NCBI GenBank assembly: GCA_964540965.1
Contig: CAZIOT010000006.1
Span: 124,001-188,000, forward strand
Length of the DNA stretch: 64,000 nt
Source: JADYZU01 sp964540965
GTDB lineage: Bacteria > Pseudomonadota > Alphaproteobacteria > Rhodobacterales > Rhodobacteraceae
Reading direction: 5' to 3'
A program made the translations under genes and the position numbers. The notes below the pieces were generated by a model, which saw only the letters and a list, made by a program, of their open reading frames with translations, ran no database searches and was not told the DNA's origin. Shown here piece after piece: positions 53,939 to 62,133 of this stretch. Within the stretch, counting starts at the first letter, position 1; every line of letters begins with the position of its first letter.

Positions 53939-54337
53939 ATGACCCGCCAGCCCCTTGTCCTGATCGCCCTTCTGTCGCTGACCGCCTGCGTGCAGGAACA
54001 GCCCGCCGACGGGCGGATGCTGTTCATGGACAATTGTGCCGCCTGCCACGGCGCCGATGCGATGGGCGAGGGCGAAATTGGTACCGAACTGACGGTGACG
54101 CCGCCCGACCTGACCCGGCTTGCCGCCCGCAATCAGGGCGTGTTCCCGCGCGACTATGTCATGTCGACCATCGACGGCTATTCCCGCGGCAGCCATTTCT
54201 CGGCCGCGATGCCGGAATTCGGCGCCAGTGACCTTGGCCCGGTCGTGGTGGTCGAGGATGCAGAGGGCCACGGCATTCCGGTGCCGGCGAACCTGATCGC
54301 GCTGGCCGATTACCTGGAAAGCGTGCAGCGCCCCTAA
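53939..54337 (+). CDS. Cytochrome c lipoprotein
   Basis: The 132-residue protein starts MTRQPLVLIALLSLTAC, with the lipobox LTAC (lipidated Cys at 17). It has one haem site CAACHGADAMGEG near residue 36 and a Met ligand candidate in AAMPEFG near 88. It is therefore a small single-haem cytochrome anchored at the periplasmic side. Its redox partner is not indicated. The start was moved 11 codons in, where the lipoprotein signal begins. Its last four bases overlap the convergent gene. Confidence 0.82.
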   Translation: MTRQPLVLIALLSLTACVQEQPADGRMLFMDNCAACHGADAMGEGEIGTELTVTPPDLTRLAARNQGVFPRDYVMSTIDGYSRGSHFSAAMPEFGASDLGPVVVVEDAEGHGIPVPANLIALADYLESVQRP

Positions 54338-55014
54338 TCGCAGATCCCCTCGATCTCGACCCCGCGCCACGGCAGCAGGATGCCGTCGCGCGCAATGTCG
54401 GAATAGCGTTCGACCGGCATCACGGCATGGATCATGTCATACAGCCGCTGCGTCCGTTCGGCATCGGGGGCAAGGGTGCGGCAGCAGACGAATTCCTCGA
54501 CGATCGAGCCCTGCTGTTCATAGCCGAAGGACAGGAACGTCGCTGTCGTATCGGGGTCGAACAGATAGGGATCGGGGTTGCCGACATGTTCGAACGCCGC
54601 CTTGAGCGGATGATAGCCGGTCAGGTCGCGGTTCTGCCATTGCCAGACATGGGTCATCTCATGCGCGAGGAGCATGAGGTCAAGCAGATCGGGAACCTCT
54701 GCGCCGTCAATGGTTTGCCGGGCGAAATCCTCGCGGTAGAGATCTTGCCGGACATGCACCGACTGAAAGATCGCCATGGCGCCAGGGGTGGACAAGAACG
54801 GTTCGGTCCGCGGCGGAAACAGGCGTTCCTGACAGGTCAGCCGCGGCCGCGGCGGCACCGAAACCGGCACCGAAGGAGCGAGCCCGTCGTTCAGGCGCAC
54901 CCGCGACGGGTCGAGCATGTCGCCCTGCACCGTATCGAGGAACGCCAATTCCGGCGGTGTCAGGGACCGGCCGCAGCCGGCAAGGAGGAGAAGGGCAAGA
55001 AGGGCAGGGCGCAT
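54334..55014 (-). CDS. Lipoprotein with an HExxH motif (putative metallopeptidase-like)
   Basis: The 226-residue protein begins MRPALLALLLLAGCGRSLTP (lipidated Cys near 14). It contains LMLLAHEMTHVWQWQN near residue 118, whose HEMTH is the zinc-binding pattern of many metalloproteases. An acidic third ligand could lie in IVEEFVCC near 173. No named family is recognised with confidence. It is probably periplasmic or on the outer membrane. It is the only gene on its strand before the DUF1194 gene, with 83 bp between. Confidence 0.65.
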   Translation of the reverse strand: MRPALLALLLLAGCGRSLTPPELAFLDTVQGDMLDPSRVRLNDGLAPSVPVSVPPRPRLTCQERLFPPRTEPFLSTPGAMAIFQSVHVRQDLYREDFARQTIDGAEVPDLLDLMLLAHEMTHVWQWQNRDLTGYHPLKAAFEHVGNPDPYLFDPDTTATFLSFGYEQQGSIVEEFVCCRTLAPDAERTQRLYDMIHAVMPVERYSDIARDGILLPWRGVEIEGICD

Positions 55015-55097
55015 GGGGCAAGCCTAGCGCGATGTGCGGCGCGGGAAAGGGGAAAGCGGGCGAAGCACCGGCAATTCGCCGGCGCGGCCGGGCGCGC

Positions 55098-55883
55098 CTA
55101 TGGCGCCGCGGGCGCCACCGCCTGGGCAAAGCGCGACTCGCCCGGCGTCAGCCCGGCGATTTCAAGGATCAGCTTGCGGCGGATCGCCTCGGCCAGGATG
55201 TGACGGCTATGGGCGGTGACGACAAAGGCGCCGGGTCCGCCGATGATCTGGATTTCAAAGGCGCGGGCCAGCCTGTCATCCGGAACGCGGGGAATTTCCG
55301 TCAGGACAATGGGCAGGCCGTTGATGGTGATCCCGGCGTCGATCACCTGCTGCCGGCTTTGCGGCAACGGCGGGCCGGACATGTTGAACAGACTGTCCGA
55401 GGAAAAGTCGATCACCTGGCGCAGGCTGTCGATGTCGTTGTCCTCGATCAGGCGCTGTCCTTCCAGGAGCGCCGCGCCGATGGCATTGCTGCCGACCGTC
55501 GCCAGGGGCCCGGACAGGATCGCCGTGGAAAACGCCTCGGCCGCCTCGGGGCCGTCGATGATGGTCCAGTCGGCGACCACCGCCTGATTGACCGCCCATT
55601 CGACATAGATGACGGCGATCGCGCCGGTCAGCGAGTTTTCGATGGCCGACAGCACCTCGGGGTGGGTGATCGCGTCGGCATAGCCTTCGCGCTGGAGGGC
55701 GCGTTCGGCAGGGCTGATGGATTGCGACCCGTCGGCAAGAAGGACAAGTTCGAGCGAGACCTGAGAGGATGCGGGCGCTTCATCCGGCACGGGGTCGGCC
55801 GCGCCGGGCAGGTCAAGCGTCGGGTTCTGCGCGGCAAGGGGGCCGGCGGCAAGGGCGAGGAGCAGGGGGAGAAACTGGCGCAT
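55098..55883 (-). CDS. Exported DUF1194-family protein (von Willebrand A-like)
   Basis: The 261-residue protein has a signal peptide (MRQFLPLLLALAAGPLAAQ). A vWA-like domain follows, with the metal-site motif LLADGSQSISPAE near residue 52 (DxSxS) and a later conserved segment RQVIDFSSDSLFN near 145. DUF1194 proteins are of unknown role; the intact MIDAS-like motif suggests a metal-dependent binding surface in the periplasm. Confidence 0.85.
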   Translation of the reverse strand: MRQFLPLLLALAAGPLAAQNPTLDLPGAADPVPDEAPASSQVSLELVLLADGSQSISPAERALQREGYADAITHPEVLSAIENSLTGAIAVIYVEWAVNQAVVADWTIIDGPEAAEAFSTAILSGPLATVGSNAIGAALLEGQRLIEDNDIDSLRQVIDFSSDSLFNMSGPPLPQSRQQVIDAGITINGLPIVLTEIPRVPDDRLARAFEIQIIGGPGAFVVTAHSRHILAEAIRRKLILEIAGLTPGESRFAQAVAPAAP

Positions 55884-56072
55884 TCCGCCACGGTAGGGCG
55901 GTCTGCGACGCAGCGTCGATCACGAAGGCGTCAGAGGGGGGTGAGCGGCACACTGACCCGCGGCCCGGTCTCGAGCCCGCCATGCAGGCGCACGGCCGCA
56001 GGCGGCGAAGAGGAGGGATGCGCATTGGGCGAGCGCAGCGCGGACGGTATCCGGGGAAAACCCGGCGCCGCT

Positions 56073-56369
56073 TTACAGCCCCAACGCCCGCCGCAGCGCC
56101 GAATTCGCGCGGATCTGCCAGCCCCGCCCGTCCTTGCGCGGGGCGGCAAGGACATCGGGGTCGAGGTGAAGGGTGACGCGCTGCTTCTTCTCGCCCGGGG
56201 GCAATGGGCGGCGGCCGAGGGCACCGTTCTTCTGCAGGACTTCCACCAGGTCGGGGAAGTCCCAGACCGGGCGCATCCGGGCAGAGTCCTCAGCCGCCAG
56301 TTCCCGGACCTCGTCGTCCTCGTCAGCGAGAGGCGCGGGTTGCGCGATGGTCTTTCTGTTCGCGGTCAT
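56073..56369 (-). CDS. brnA: BrnA-family antitoxin
   Basis: This is the antitoxin of a BrnT/BrnA type II toxin-antitoxin module. The 98-residue protein has an acidic N-terminal half and the BrnA DNA-binding end, VTLHLDPDVLAAPRKDGRGW then QIRANSALRRALGL, a ribbon-helix-helix. In complete modules BrnA binds BrnT and represses its own promoter. Here its toxin gene is truncated at the 5' end, so BrnA is an orphan or a remnant. Its start lies within the 3' end of the brnT remnant, the normal overlap. Confidence 0.85.
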   Translation of the reverse strand: MTANRKTIAQPAPLADEDDEVRELAAEDSARMRPVWDFPDLVEVLQKNGALGRRPLPPGEKKQRVTLHLDPDVLAAPRKDGRGWQIRANSALRRALGL

Positions 56370-56478
56370 TGGCCTTCCTCAGGTCGATGATGCGGGTCCG
56401 CTCCCCCCGTTTCGTCCAGGTCACCAGATGCAGCCGCTCTCCGAGCCACCCGACCGACACCACCCTGACGTTGCCATA
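56323..56478 (-). pseudogene. brnT: 5'-truncated brnT toxin remnant
   Basis: The minus-strand frame reads VSVGWLGERLHLVTWTKRGE then RTRIIDLRKANDRE, which is the C-terminal half of a BrnT ribonuclease toxin (normally about 90 residues). An in-frame TAG at 56479-56481 interrupts it right upstream, and no BrnT-like N-terminus is found further on. Only about 51 codons remain, without a start. The remaining 3' part overlaps brnA as in intact modules. The break falls at the border with the unusual gene at 56511. Confidence 0.75.
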
Positions 56479-56510
56479 CTAGAGATGGCTGCTGGATAGG
56501 TGGCTCTTTC

Positions 56511-57665
56511 TCAAGACCCGAGCATCTGGCGGGACAGGTCGAGGTAATTCTCCGATACCTCGGCGTCGTCGAGCGGAATGAGGTCAGCAGAGGGAATTGA
56601 GAGCAAGGAACGGAACTCGTCCTCGTGCCAAGAGAACTGATCGAACAGGAGTGCAGCATTTTCGAGTGTGCGCAGAGTGTTGACTGCCAGCGCCGCGTCA
56701 CCGCGAGCATCCTCCAGCCGGACGATCACGATTTCCTTCCGTTCCAGGAGTATGTTTCGGTAATCGACGATCACGTCCGCGACAGCCTGCTGGATTGTCA
56801 GGTTGTTTTCATACGCGCGGCGACGATCAGCATCCTGCTCTGCATCGGTGGCGATCTGGGTATTGGCGATCAATTGCTGCTGGTCTGCATCGAGAGATTC
56901 CAGGGCTGGCAACCAGTCCTGCTCGTACTGGATCAGATGCCGTTCATGCAGACGCACGGCGACAAGGCGAAGGGCGGCAGCCAGCCCGTAATACCGTCGC
57001 AGTATTTCATCGTTGCTCGTGCTGGTGCGGATTTCAGCCAGGCGCTGTTCTATCTGGCCGAGAACGGAAACGGATATGGCCGCTTCGGCGATGGAGCTTC
57101 CATTGATCTGATAAAGGATCGCGCGGGCCTGTTCCACGCTCAGATCGATCTCGTACTGCTCCGAAAGGCGTCTTCGGAACTCTCCGATGATCCGGTTTCT
57201 CGCAACGGTCAGTGTCTCGATCTGTTCCGAGGTCGAGGCGATGCGGAGGTCGTAGTCCTCCTGCGAGTCGGGAGTGACGCTGCGCCAGAGAGCGCGGTCA
57301 ATGAGGCTCAATTCCTGTGGCGACGGCGAAGCAGTGATACGAGCGATACGCATTTCCTCCAACTGGAGCTCTGCATCCGCGATCTGATCGTCCAGTTCGA
57401 ACAACTGTCCGCGTGTGGCGACGAAGTCTTCGCCAACGATGATTGCAATGATCTCGTCCAGTATCTGGTCAAGATCCGCTTGGATATCGTCCTGGCCGGT
57501 CGTCCAGAAATCACCGGTTTCGGGTGCCGTTTCCAGATTGGCCAAGCCCGCGCGTATGTCCGGCAATCGATCGGATACGCGGTCCATGACATTGTCGACT
57601 TGGGGCGCCTGCTGCGCCGATGCGACCTTGGCGATCAACACGAAGATTAGGACAAGGCAGCGCAT
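56511..57665 (-). CDS. Secreted, helical coiled-coil protein of unknown function, in foreign-looking DNA
   Basis: The 384-residue protein starts MRCLVLIFVLIAKVASAQ, a signal peptide cleaved near residue 18. The rest is almost entirely helical, with heptad-like acidic stretches (GQLFELDDQIADAELQLEEM near 90; IEQRLAEIRTSTSNDE near 215). There are no membrane helices after the signal and no catalytic motif I recognise. The ATG at 57665 follows a GGGAG site and replaces the TTG of the longer frame. By eye, the coding sequence has clearly more A and T and many codons avoided by its neighbours, so recent acquisition is likely. It ends 32 bp from the brnT break. Confidence 0.75.
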   Translation of the reverse strand: MRCLVLIFVLIAKVASAQQAPQVDNVMDRVSDRLPDIRAGLANLETAPETGDFWTTGQDDIQADLDQILDEIIAIIVGEDFVATRGQLFELDDQIADAELQLEEMRIARITASPSPQELSLIDRALWRSVTPDSQEDYDLRIASTSEQIETLTVARNRIIGEFRRRLSEQYEIDLSVEQARAILYQINGSSIAEAAISVSVLGQIEQRLAEIRTSTSNDEILRRYYGLAAALRLVAVRLHERHLIQYEQDWLPALESLDADQQQLIANTQIATDAEQDADRRRAYENNLTIQQAVADVIVDYRNILLERKEIVIVRLEDARGDAALAVNTLRTLENAALLFDQFSWHEDEFRSLLSIPSADLIPLDDAEVSENYLDLSRQMLGS

Positions 57666-57703
57666 CGACAAAACTCCCGGGGCTCCAGAATAGGCAGGCG
57701 TCT

Positions 57704-57722
57704 CTTGACCGGCGATGTCAAG
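57704..57722. promoter_or_regulatory. Inverted repeat upstream of the low-GC gene
   Basis: CTTGAC-N7-GTCAAG is a perfect 6-bp inverted repeat 39-57 bp before the start at 57665, in the short gap after parE. The minus-strand right arm contains TTGACA, a -35-like hexamer, so it may be an operator over the promoter. Confidence 0.4.
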
Positions 57723-57748
57723 CTTGCAGGCGGTTGATGACCCGCCGG

Positions 57749-59701
57749 TTAAACATCCACATCCTCAACGAACCGCGCGTTCTCCTGGATATACTGGAAC
57801 CGCAGTTCCGGGCGTTTGCCCATCAGCCGTTCCACCAGATCCGCCGTTTCGCCCGGTTCGTCGTCGTGCAGCGTCACCCGGATCAGCTTGCGCGAGGCCG
57901 GGTCCATCGTCGTGTCCTTCAGGTCCTTGGCGTCCATCTCGCCCAGGCCCTTGAAGCGTTGCACGTCGATCTTTCCCTTGCCGCCCAGACCCTTGGCCAG
58001 CATCGCCTCTTTCTCGGCATCGTCGGCGACGTAGATGCGCCGCGCGCCCTGCGTCAGCCGGTAAAGCGGCGGGCAGGCGAGATAGAGGTGGCCCTTGTCG
58101 ATCAGGGGCCGCATCTGGGTGAAGAAAAAGGTCATCAGCAGGCTGGCGATATGGGCGCCGTCGACATCGGCGTCGGTCATGATGATGACCTTGTCATAGC
58201 GCAGGTCATCGACGTTGAATTTCGTGCCCATGCCAACGCCCAAAGCCTCGCACAGGTCGTTGATTTCCTGGTTCTGCCCCAGCTTGGACGAGGCCGCGCC
58301 CAGCACGTTCAGAACCTTGCCGCGCAAGGGCAAGAGGGCCTGCGTCTCGCGGTTGCGGGCGCCCTTGGCCGATCCGCCGGCACTGTCGCCTTCGACGATG
58401 AAGATCTCGGTCCCGTCGCGGTTCTTGGCCGAACAATCGGTCAGCTTGCCGGGCAGGCGCAGGCGCTTGGTCGCGGATTTGCGCGCCGTTTCCTTTTCCT
58501 GCTTGCGGCGCAGCCGTTCTTCGGCCCGCAGCACAAGGAAATCAAGGATCGCGCCCGCGGCCTTGGGGTCCGCCCCCAGCCAGGTGTCGAAATGGTCGCG
58601 CACGGCGTTTTCCACCCATCGCGCGGCCTCTTCGGTCGACAGGCGGTCCTTGGTCTGGCCGACGAAACTGGGTTCGCGGATAAAGACCGAAATCAGCGCG
58701 CAGCCGCCGGCGATCAGGTCGTCGCGGGTGATGTCCACCGCCTTGCGGTTCCTGACCAGTTCGCCATAGGCGCGGATGCCCTTGAGGATGGCCGCCCAGA
58801 ATCCGGCCTCGTGGGTGCCGCCCTCGGGCGTCGGCACGGTGTTGCAATAGGATTGCAGGAACCCGTCGCGCGCCGCGGTCCAGTTGATCGCCCATTCGAC
58901 CGAGCCGGGGATGTTGAACTTTTCGGTGAAGGACACCTTTCCGGAAAAGGGTTTCTCGGCATAGGTGGTGGTGTCGGCCAGCGTATCGCCCAGATATTGC
59001 GCCAGGCCGCCGGGAAAGTGAAAGGTCGCCTCGGTCGGCGTCTCGCCATCGTCCACCGCCGATTTCCAGCGGATCTCGACCCCGGAAAACAGATAGCCCT
59101 TGGACCGCACCATGCGGAACAGCCGCGCCGGCTTCAGTTGCTGCGAACCGAAGATGTCCGGGTCGGCATGGAAGGTGACCGAGGTGCCGCGCCGGTTGGG
59201 CGCCGGGCCGATCTTCTGGATCGGTCCCCGGGGCTTGCCGCGGGAAAATTCCTGGGCGTAAAGTTCGCGGTTGCGGGCGACCTCGACGCGCAGGTGATCG
59301 GACAGGGCGTTGACGACCGAGGATCCGACGCCGTTCAGGCCGCCCGAGGTGGAATAGGACTTGTCCGAAAACTTGCCCCCCGCATGCAGCACGGTCAGGA
59401 TCACCTCGAGCGCCGACTTGTCGGGATATTTCGGATGCGGATCGACCGGCATGCCGCGGCCGTTGTCGCGCACCGTCACCGACAGGTCGGCGTGCAGTTC
59501 GACCTCGATCCGGTTGGCGTGGCCGGCCACCGCCTCGTCCATGGCGTTGTCAAGGATTTCGGCGACCATGTGGTGCAGGGCGCGTTCGTCGGTGCCGCCG
59601 ATATACATGCCGGGGCGTTTGCGGACGGGTTCCAGCCCCTCGAGCACCTCGATCGAGGACGCATTGTAGGTATCGGTCCCGGAAAGAAGGTCGTCGGCCA
59701 T
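57749..59701 (-). CDS. parE: DNA topoisomerase IV subunit B
   Basis: This is the ATPase subunit of topoisomerase IV, which separates daughter chromosomes. The 650-residue protein has the GHKL ATPase part (VRKRPGMYIGGTDERALHH near 26; DNGRGMPVDPHPK near 77; GGLNGVGSSVVNAL near 115). The TOPRIM motif EGDSAGGSAKGARNRE lies near 425, with PLRGKVLNV and the DADVDGAHI metal site near 500. An open frame continues 331 codons upstream across the GFA and GNAT genes, but the family start is MADDLL (or MSSMADDLL, three codons earlier). Confidence 0.95.
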   Translation of the reverse strand: MADDLLSGTDTYNASSIEVLEGLEPVRKRPGMYIGGTDERALHHMVAEILDNAMDEAVAGHANRIEVELHADLSVTVRDNGRGMPVDPHPKYPDKSALEVILTVLHAGGKFSDKSYSTSGGLNGVGSSVVNALSDHLRVEVARNRELYAQEFSRGKPRGPIQKIGPAPNRRGTSVTFHADPDIFGSQQLKPARLFRMVRSKGYLFSGVEIRWKSAVDDGETPTEATFHFPGGLAQYLGDTLADTTTYAEKPFSGKVSFTEKFNIPGSVEWAINWTAARDGFLQSYCNTVPTPEGGTHEAGFWAAILKGIRAYGELVRNRKAVDITRDDLIAGGCALISVFIREPSFVGQTKDRLSTEEAARWVENAVRDHFDTWLGADPKAAGAILDFLVLRAEERLRRKQEKETARKSATKRLRLPGKLTDCSAKNRDGTEIFIVEGDSAGGSAKGARNRETQALLPLRGKVLNVLGAASSKLGQNQEINDLCEALGVGMGTKFNVDDLRYDKVIIMTDADVDGAHIASLLMTFFFTQMRPLIDKGHLYLACPPLYRLTQGARRIYVADDAEKEAMLAKGLGGKGKIDVQRFKGLGEMDAKDLKDTTMDPASRKLIRVTLHDDEPGETADLVERLMGKRPELRFQYIQENARFVEDVDV

Positions 59702-59806
59702 GCTGCTCATTTCTTCATCTGGCCGGTTGCCCCCGGCTGCGTGCCGCATAATGTGGCCGAAAGGGGCGGGCGGCGCAATCCTTGGGCCGCGACGAAAGGG
59801 GGGGTG

Positions 59807-60199
59807 ATGGCGGTTGCATCCTGTGCCTGCGGGCAGCTGAAGGCAAAGGTGACGGGCGATCCGCTGCGCGTCTCGGTCTGTCATTGCACCGAATGCCGGC
59901 GGCGCACCGGCAGCGCATTCTCGCACAACGCGCGGTATCGGCCGGATCAGGTGCGGATGACCGGGGTGGACAAGAGCTTTACCCGCATCGGCGACGAAGG
60001 GGGCAGGATCACCCATCACTTCTGCCCCGACTGCGGCGTGTCGGTCTGGTATGGCAATTCCGACCTGCCCGACATGGTGGCGATCCCGGTCGGCGCCTTT
60101 GCCATGCGCGACTGCCCGGCGCCGGACTGGTCGGTCTATGACGACCGGCGGCCGGGCTGGCTGCGGATCGAGGTGCCGGGGCTGCAGGTCATCGACTGA
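59807..60199 (+). CDS. GFA-family (formaldehyde-activating enzyme-like) zinc protein
   Basis: The 130-residue cytoplasmic protein has the Cys-rich fold. CACGQLKAKVTG opens it, VCHCTECRRRTGSAFSHNAR near residue 22 binds metal, and FCPDCGVSVWY lies near 71. Such proteins are named after the glutathione-dependent formaldehyde-activating enzyme, but most members have unknown substrates. It diverges from parE with 105 bp between starts and converges on the broken GNAT gene. Confidence 0.84.
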   Translation: MAVASCACGQLKAKVTGDPLRVSVCHCTECRRRTGSAFSHNARYRPDQVRMTGVDKSFTRIGDEGGRITHHFCPDCGVSVWYGNSDLPDMVAIPVGAFAMRDCPAPDWSVYDDRRPGWLRIEVPGLQVID

Positions 60200-60660
60200 G
60201 GCGAAGGCGGGGTGAAACCGGGCGCGGCGGGCGGGTGCCGGGCCGTGGAACACGATCCGCTGGAACCACTGCTTGATGTCGGCATGAAACAGCACAAGGT
60301 CGTTGCGAGAGCCAAAGCGTGCGTAGAACGCCGGATCGCCCGGCAGGGCGCAACCCGCGGTGCCCAACGACCGCAGCCGGCCCAGCCCGGTCTTGATCAG
60401 CGCGCGGCCGAGGCCACGGCCCTGCCTGGCGGGGTGGACGGCTTTCGGGCCAAGGGCGAACCAGACTCCGCCCCCTCGACCTGCAGCGGCGGGAAGGCGG
60501 CATGTCCGGTGATCCGCCCGCCCTTGGTCGCGATCAGCGACAGGGCCAAGGCATCGGTGATGGCGGCGCCAGTGCCCCTGGCATGGGCGGCGCCCGGAAA
60601 CGCAAGCGTGTTCAGCGCGTGGATCGCTCCGGCATCGGCAGGGGTTTCGTCGTGGATCAT
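60195..60660 (-). pseudogene. Frameshifted GNAT-family N-acetyltransferase
   Basis: The first part, MIHDETPADAGAIHALNTLA to LQVEGAE, is in one frame. The acetyl-CoA-binding part, VWFALGPKAVHPARQGRGLG then RALIKTGLGRLRSLGTAGCA, is in another. The switch falls at a run of five G (60471-60475). One more G there would join the two into a normal GNAT of about 155 residues (VEGGGVWFALGP). The second frame also has no stop at the usual end (RFHPAF) and runs on through the GFA gene. It is a pseudogene or holds a base-count error in the sequence. Confidence 0.72.
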
Positions 60661-60756
60661 GGCGTGGTGTCGTGCCTCCTGTGCGCATTGGCAAGGATCG
60701 CCTGTTGCACCGGCGGCGCCGTCAGGCTCCAGTAGCGCCAAAGAAGGAGACTGCCG

Positions 60757-61695
60757 ATGATCGAAAGTTTCGACCTTGCCGCGCATGAGGCGCTGGCAGG
60801 TGCCGACCGGGCCGCCAGCGCCGCCCGCCTTGACCGCATCTGCCGCGAGACCGGCTTTCTGGTCCTGACCGGCCATGGCGTGCCCGCCGATGTCATCGCG
60901 GCGCAGCGCGCGGCGGTGACGGCGTTCTTTGCCCTGCCGCCCGCGGTCAAGGCGGCGTCGGGCGCGCCCTGGCCCGGCTATCCCTATGGCTGGCTTGGCC
61001 CGCTGGCCGAGGCCCTGGCGCGGTCCAAGGGCGTCGAGACCCCGCCCGACCTGAAGGAAAGCTTCAACGGCGGGCCGTTGACGGTGCCCGAGGGCATTGC
61101 CGACCCCGATGCCCATGCCTTCTGCTACCAGCCGACGCCCTGGCCCGACCTGCCCGGCTTTCGCGAGGCGTGGCAGACCTATTACGGCGCGATGGAGGCG
61201 CTGGCTGCCCGTGTCATGCGCGCCTTTGCCGAGGCGCTTGGCCTTGATCGCGGCTATTTCGACGGCTTCATCGGCCATCCCATTTCCGCCCTGCGGGCGC
61301 TGAACTATCCGGCGACGGCCGGGCGGCCCGAGGACGGCCAGCAGCGCGCCGGCGCGCATACCGATTACGGCTCGCTGACCATCCTGCTGCCGCAGGCGGG
61401 GTCGCGCGGGCTGGAAATCCTCACCCCGGCCGGCGACTGGGCCGAAGTTGTGGCCCCCGACGGTGCCTATGTCATCAACATCGGCGACCTGATGGCGCGC
61501 TGGACGGCCGACCGCTGGGTCTCGACCCTGCACCGGGTGGTGGCGCATGAAGGCCAGCCGCAGCGGCAATCGCTGGCGTTCTTTCACCAGCCGGACTGGG
61601 AGGCGGTCATCGAACCTCTCGACGGGTCGGATGCCTATCCGCCGGTGAAGTCGGGGCCATATCTCATGGCGAAATTCCGCGCGACGGGGGCGTAA
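60757..61695 (+). CDS. Isopenicillin N synthase-like 2-oxoglutarate/Fe(II) oxygenase
   Basis: The 312-residue protein begins with the DIOX_N domain (ICRETGFLVLTGHGVPADVI). The catalytic double-stranded beta-helix carries HTDYGSLTILLP near 205 (His and Asp iron ligands), TLHRVVAHEG near 264 (second His) and RQSLAFFHQPD (co-substrate Arg). Substrate unknown; family members hydroxylate diverse small molecules. No biosynthetic neighbours are present. It starts 97 bp from the GNAT gene, divergent. Confidence 0.87.
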   Translation: MIESFDLAAHEALAGADRAASAARLDRICRETGFLVLTGHGVPADVIAAQRAAVTAFFALPPAVKAASGAPWPGYPYGWLGPLAEALARSKGVETPPDLKESFNGGPLTVPEGIADPDAHAFCYQPTPWPDLPGFREAWQTYYGAMEALAARVMRAFAEALGLDRGYFDGFIGHPISALRALNYPATAGRPEDGQQRAGAHTDYGSLTILLPQAGSRGLEILTPAGDWAEVVAPDGAYVINIGDLMARWTADRWVSTLHRVVAHEGQPQRQSLAFFHQPDWEAVIEPLDGSDAYPPVKSGPYLMAKFRATGA

Positions 61696-61724
61696 GGGGG
61701 CATGGCGCGGGTGGGTGGCACCCG

Positions 61725-61743
61725 TCGCGGGTTAAGCCCGCGA
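61725..61743. terminator. Hairpin between convergent oxygenase and doc genes
   Basis: TCGCGGG-TTAAG-CCCGCGA is a perfect 7-bp stem in the 60-bp convergent gap. It lacks a T tract on either strand, so it is at best a weak two-way terminator. Confidence 0.4.
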
Positions 61744-61755
61744 TCGCCACGCCGC

Positions 61756-62133
61756 CTATCCCCGCCCGCGCAACCATTCCGCCAGATCGGCCGGATCGAG
61801 ATGACCCTGCGCCAGCCGGATGATGAGGTCGCCGATCTCGGCCGCGGGCGCGGCGCGCAGGGTAACGCCGTTGAGCCACAGGCAGGCATACATCACGCGG
61901 AACGCCGTCCGCTTGTTGCCGTCGTTGAAGCAATGACCCTGCGCCACCGCCTCGGCATAGGCGGCGGCAAGGTCGTGGACATCTTCGATCAGGCCATAGG
62001 CAAGCCGGTTCTCGACCCGCGCCAGCGCCCCGTCGAGCGACTTGTCGAGAGCCATCCCCGCAAGCTCGCCCGGATTCAGCACCCGGTCATGCAGGGCCAC
62101 GACCTGCGCGACCGTCAATGTGCGGAAGGTCAT
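61756..62133 (-). CDS. doc: Doc-family (Fic-fold) toxin
   Basis: This is a type II toxin that in phage P1 phosphorylates elongation factor Tu. The 125-residue protein has the Fic motif HCFNDGNKRTAF near residue 67, with the catalytic His and the DGNKR anion-binding loop intact. A C-terminal helix ends in EWLRGRG. Length fits Doc. Its ATG overlaps the stop of the phd gene by four bases, so the antitoxin is made first. Confidence 0.92.
   Translation of the reverse strand: MTFRTLTVAQVVALHDRVLNPGELAGMALDKSLDGALARVENRLAYGLIEDVHDLAAAYAEAVAQGHCFNDGNKRTAFRVMYACLWLNGVTLRAAPAAEIGDLIIRLAQGHLDPADLAEWLRGRG

Noticed and set aside
56625..57650. 341-codon frame antisense to the foreign-looking gene, considered as the real coding strand.
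   Set aside because: The minus-strand frame has a clean signal peptide, ribosome site and helical heptads; the plus frame has none of these.
57620..60199. 859-codon plus-strand frame across parE.
   Set aside because: Only its last 130 codons (the GFA protein from 59807) are real; the rest is antisense to parE.
57749..60694. A single 981-codon minus-strand frame that would fuse upstream sequence to parE.
   Set aside because: The first 331 codons lie antisense to the GFA gene and contain part of the frameshifted GNAT gene; ParE starts at 59701. High GC content leaves long stop-free frames.
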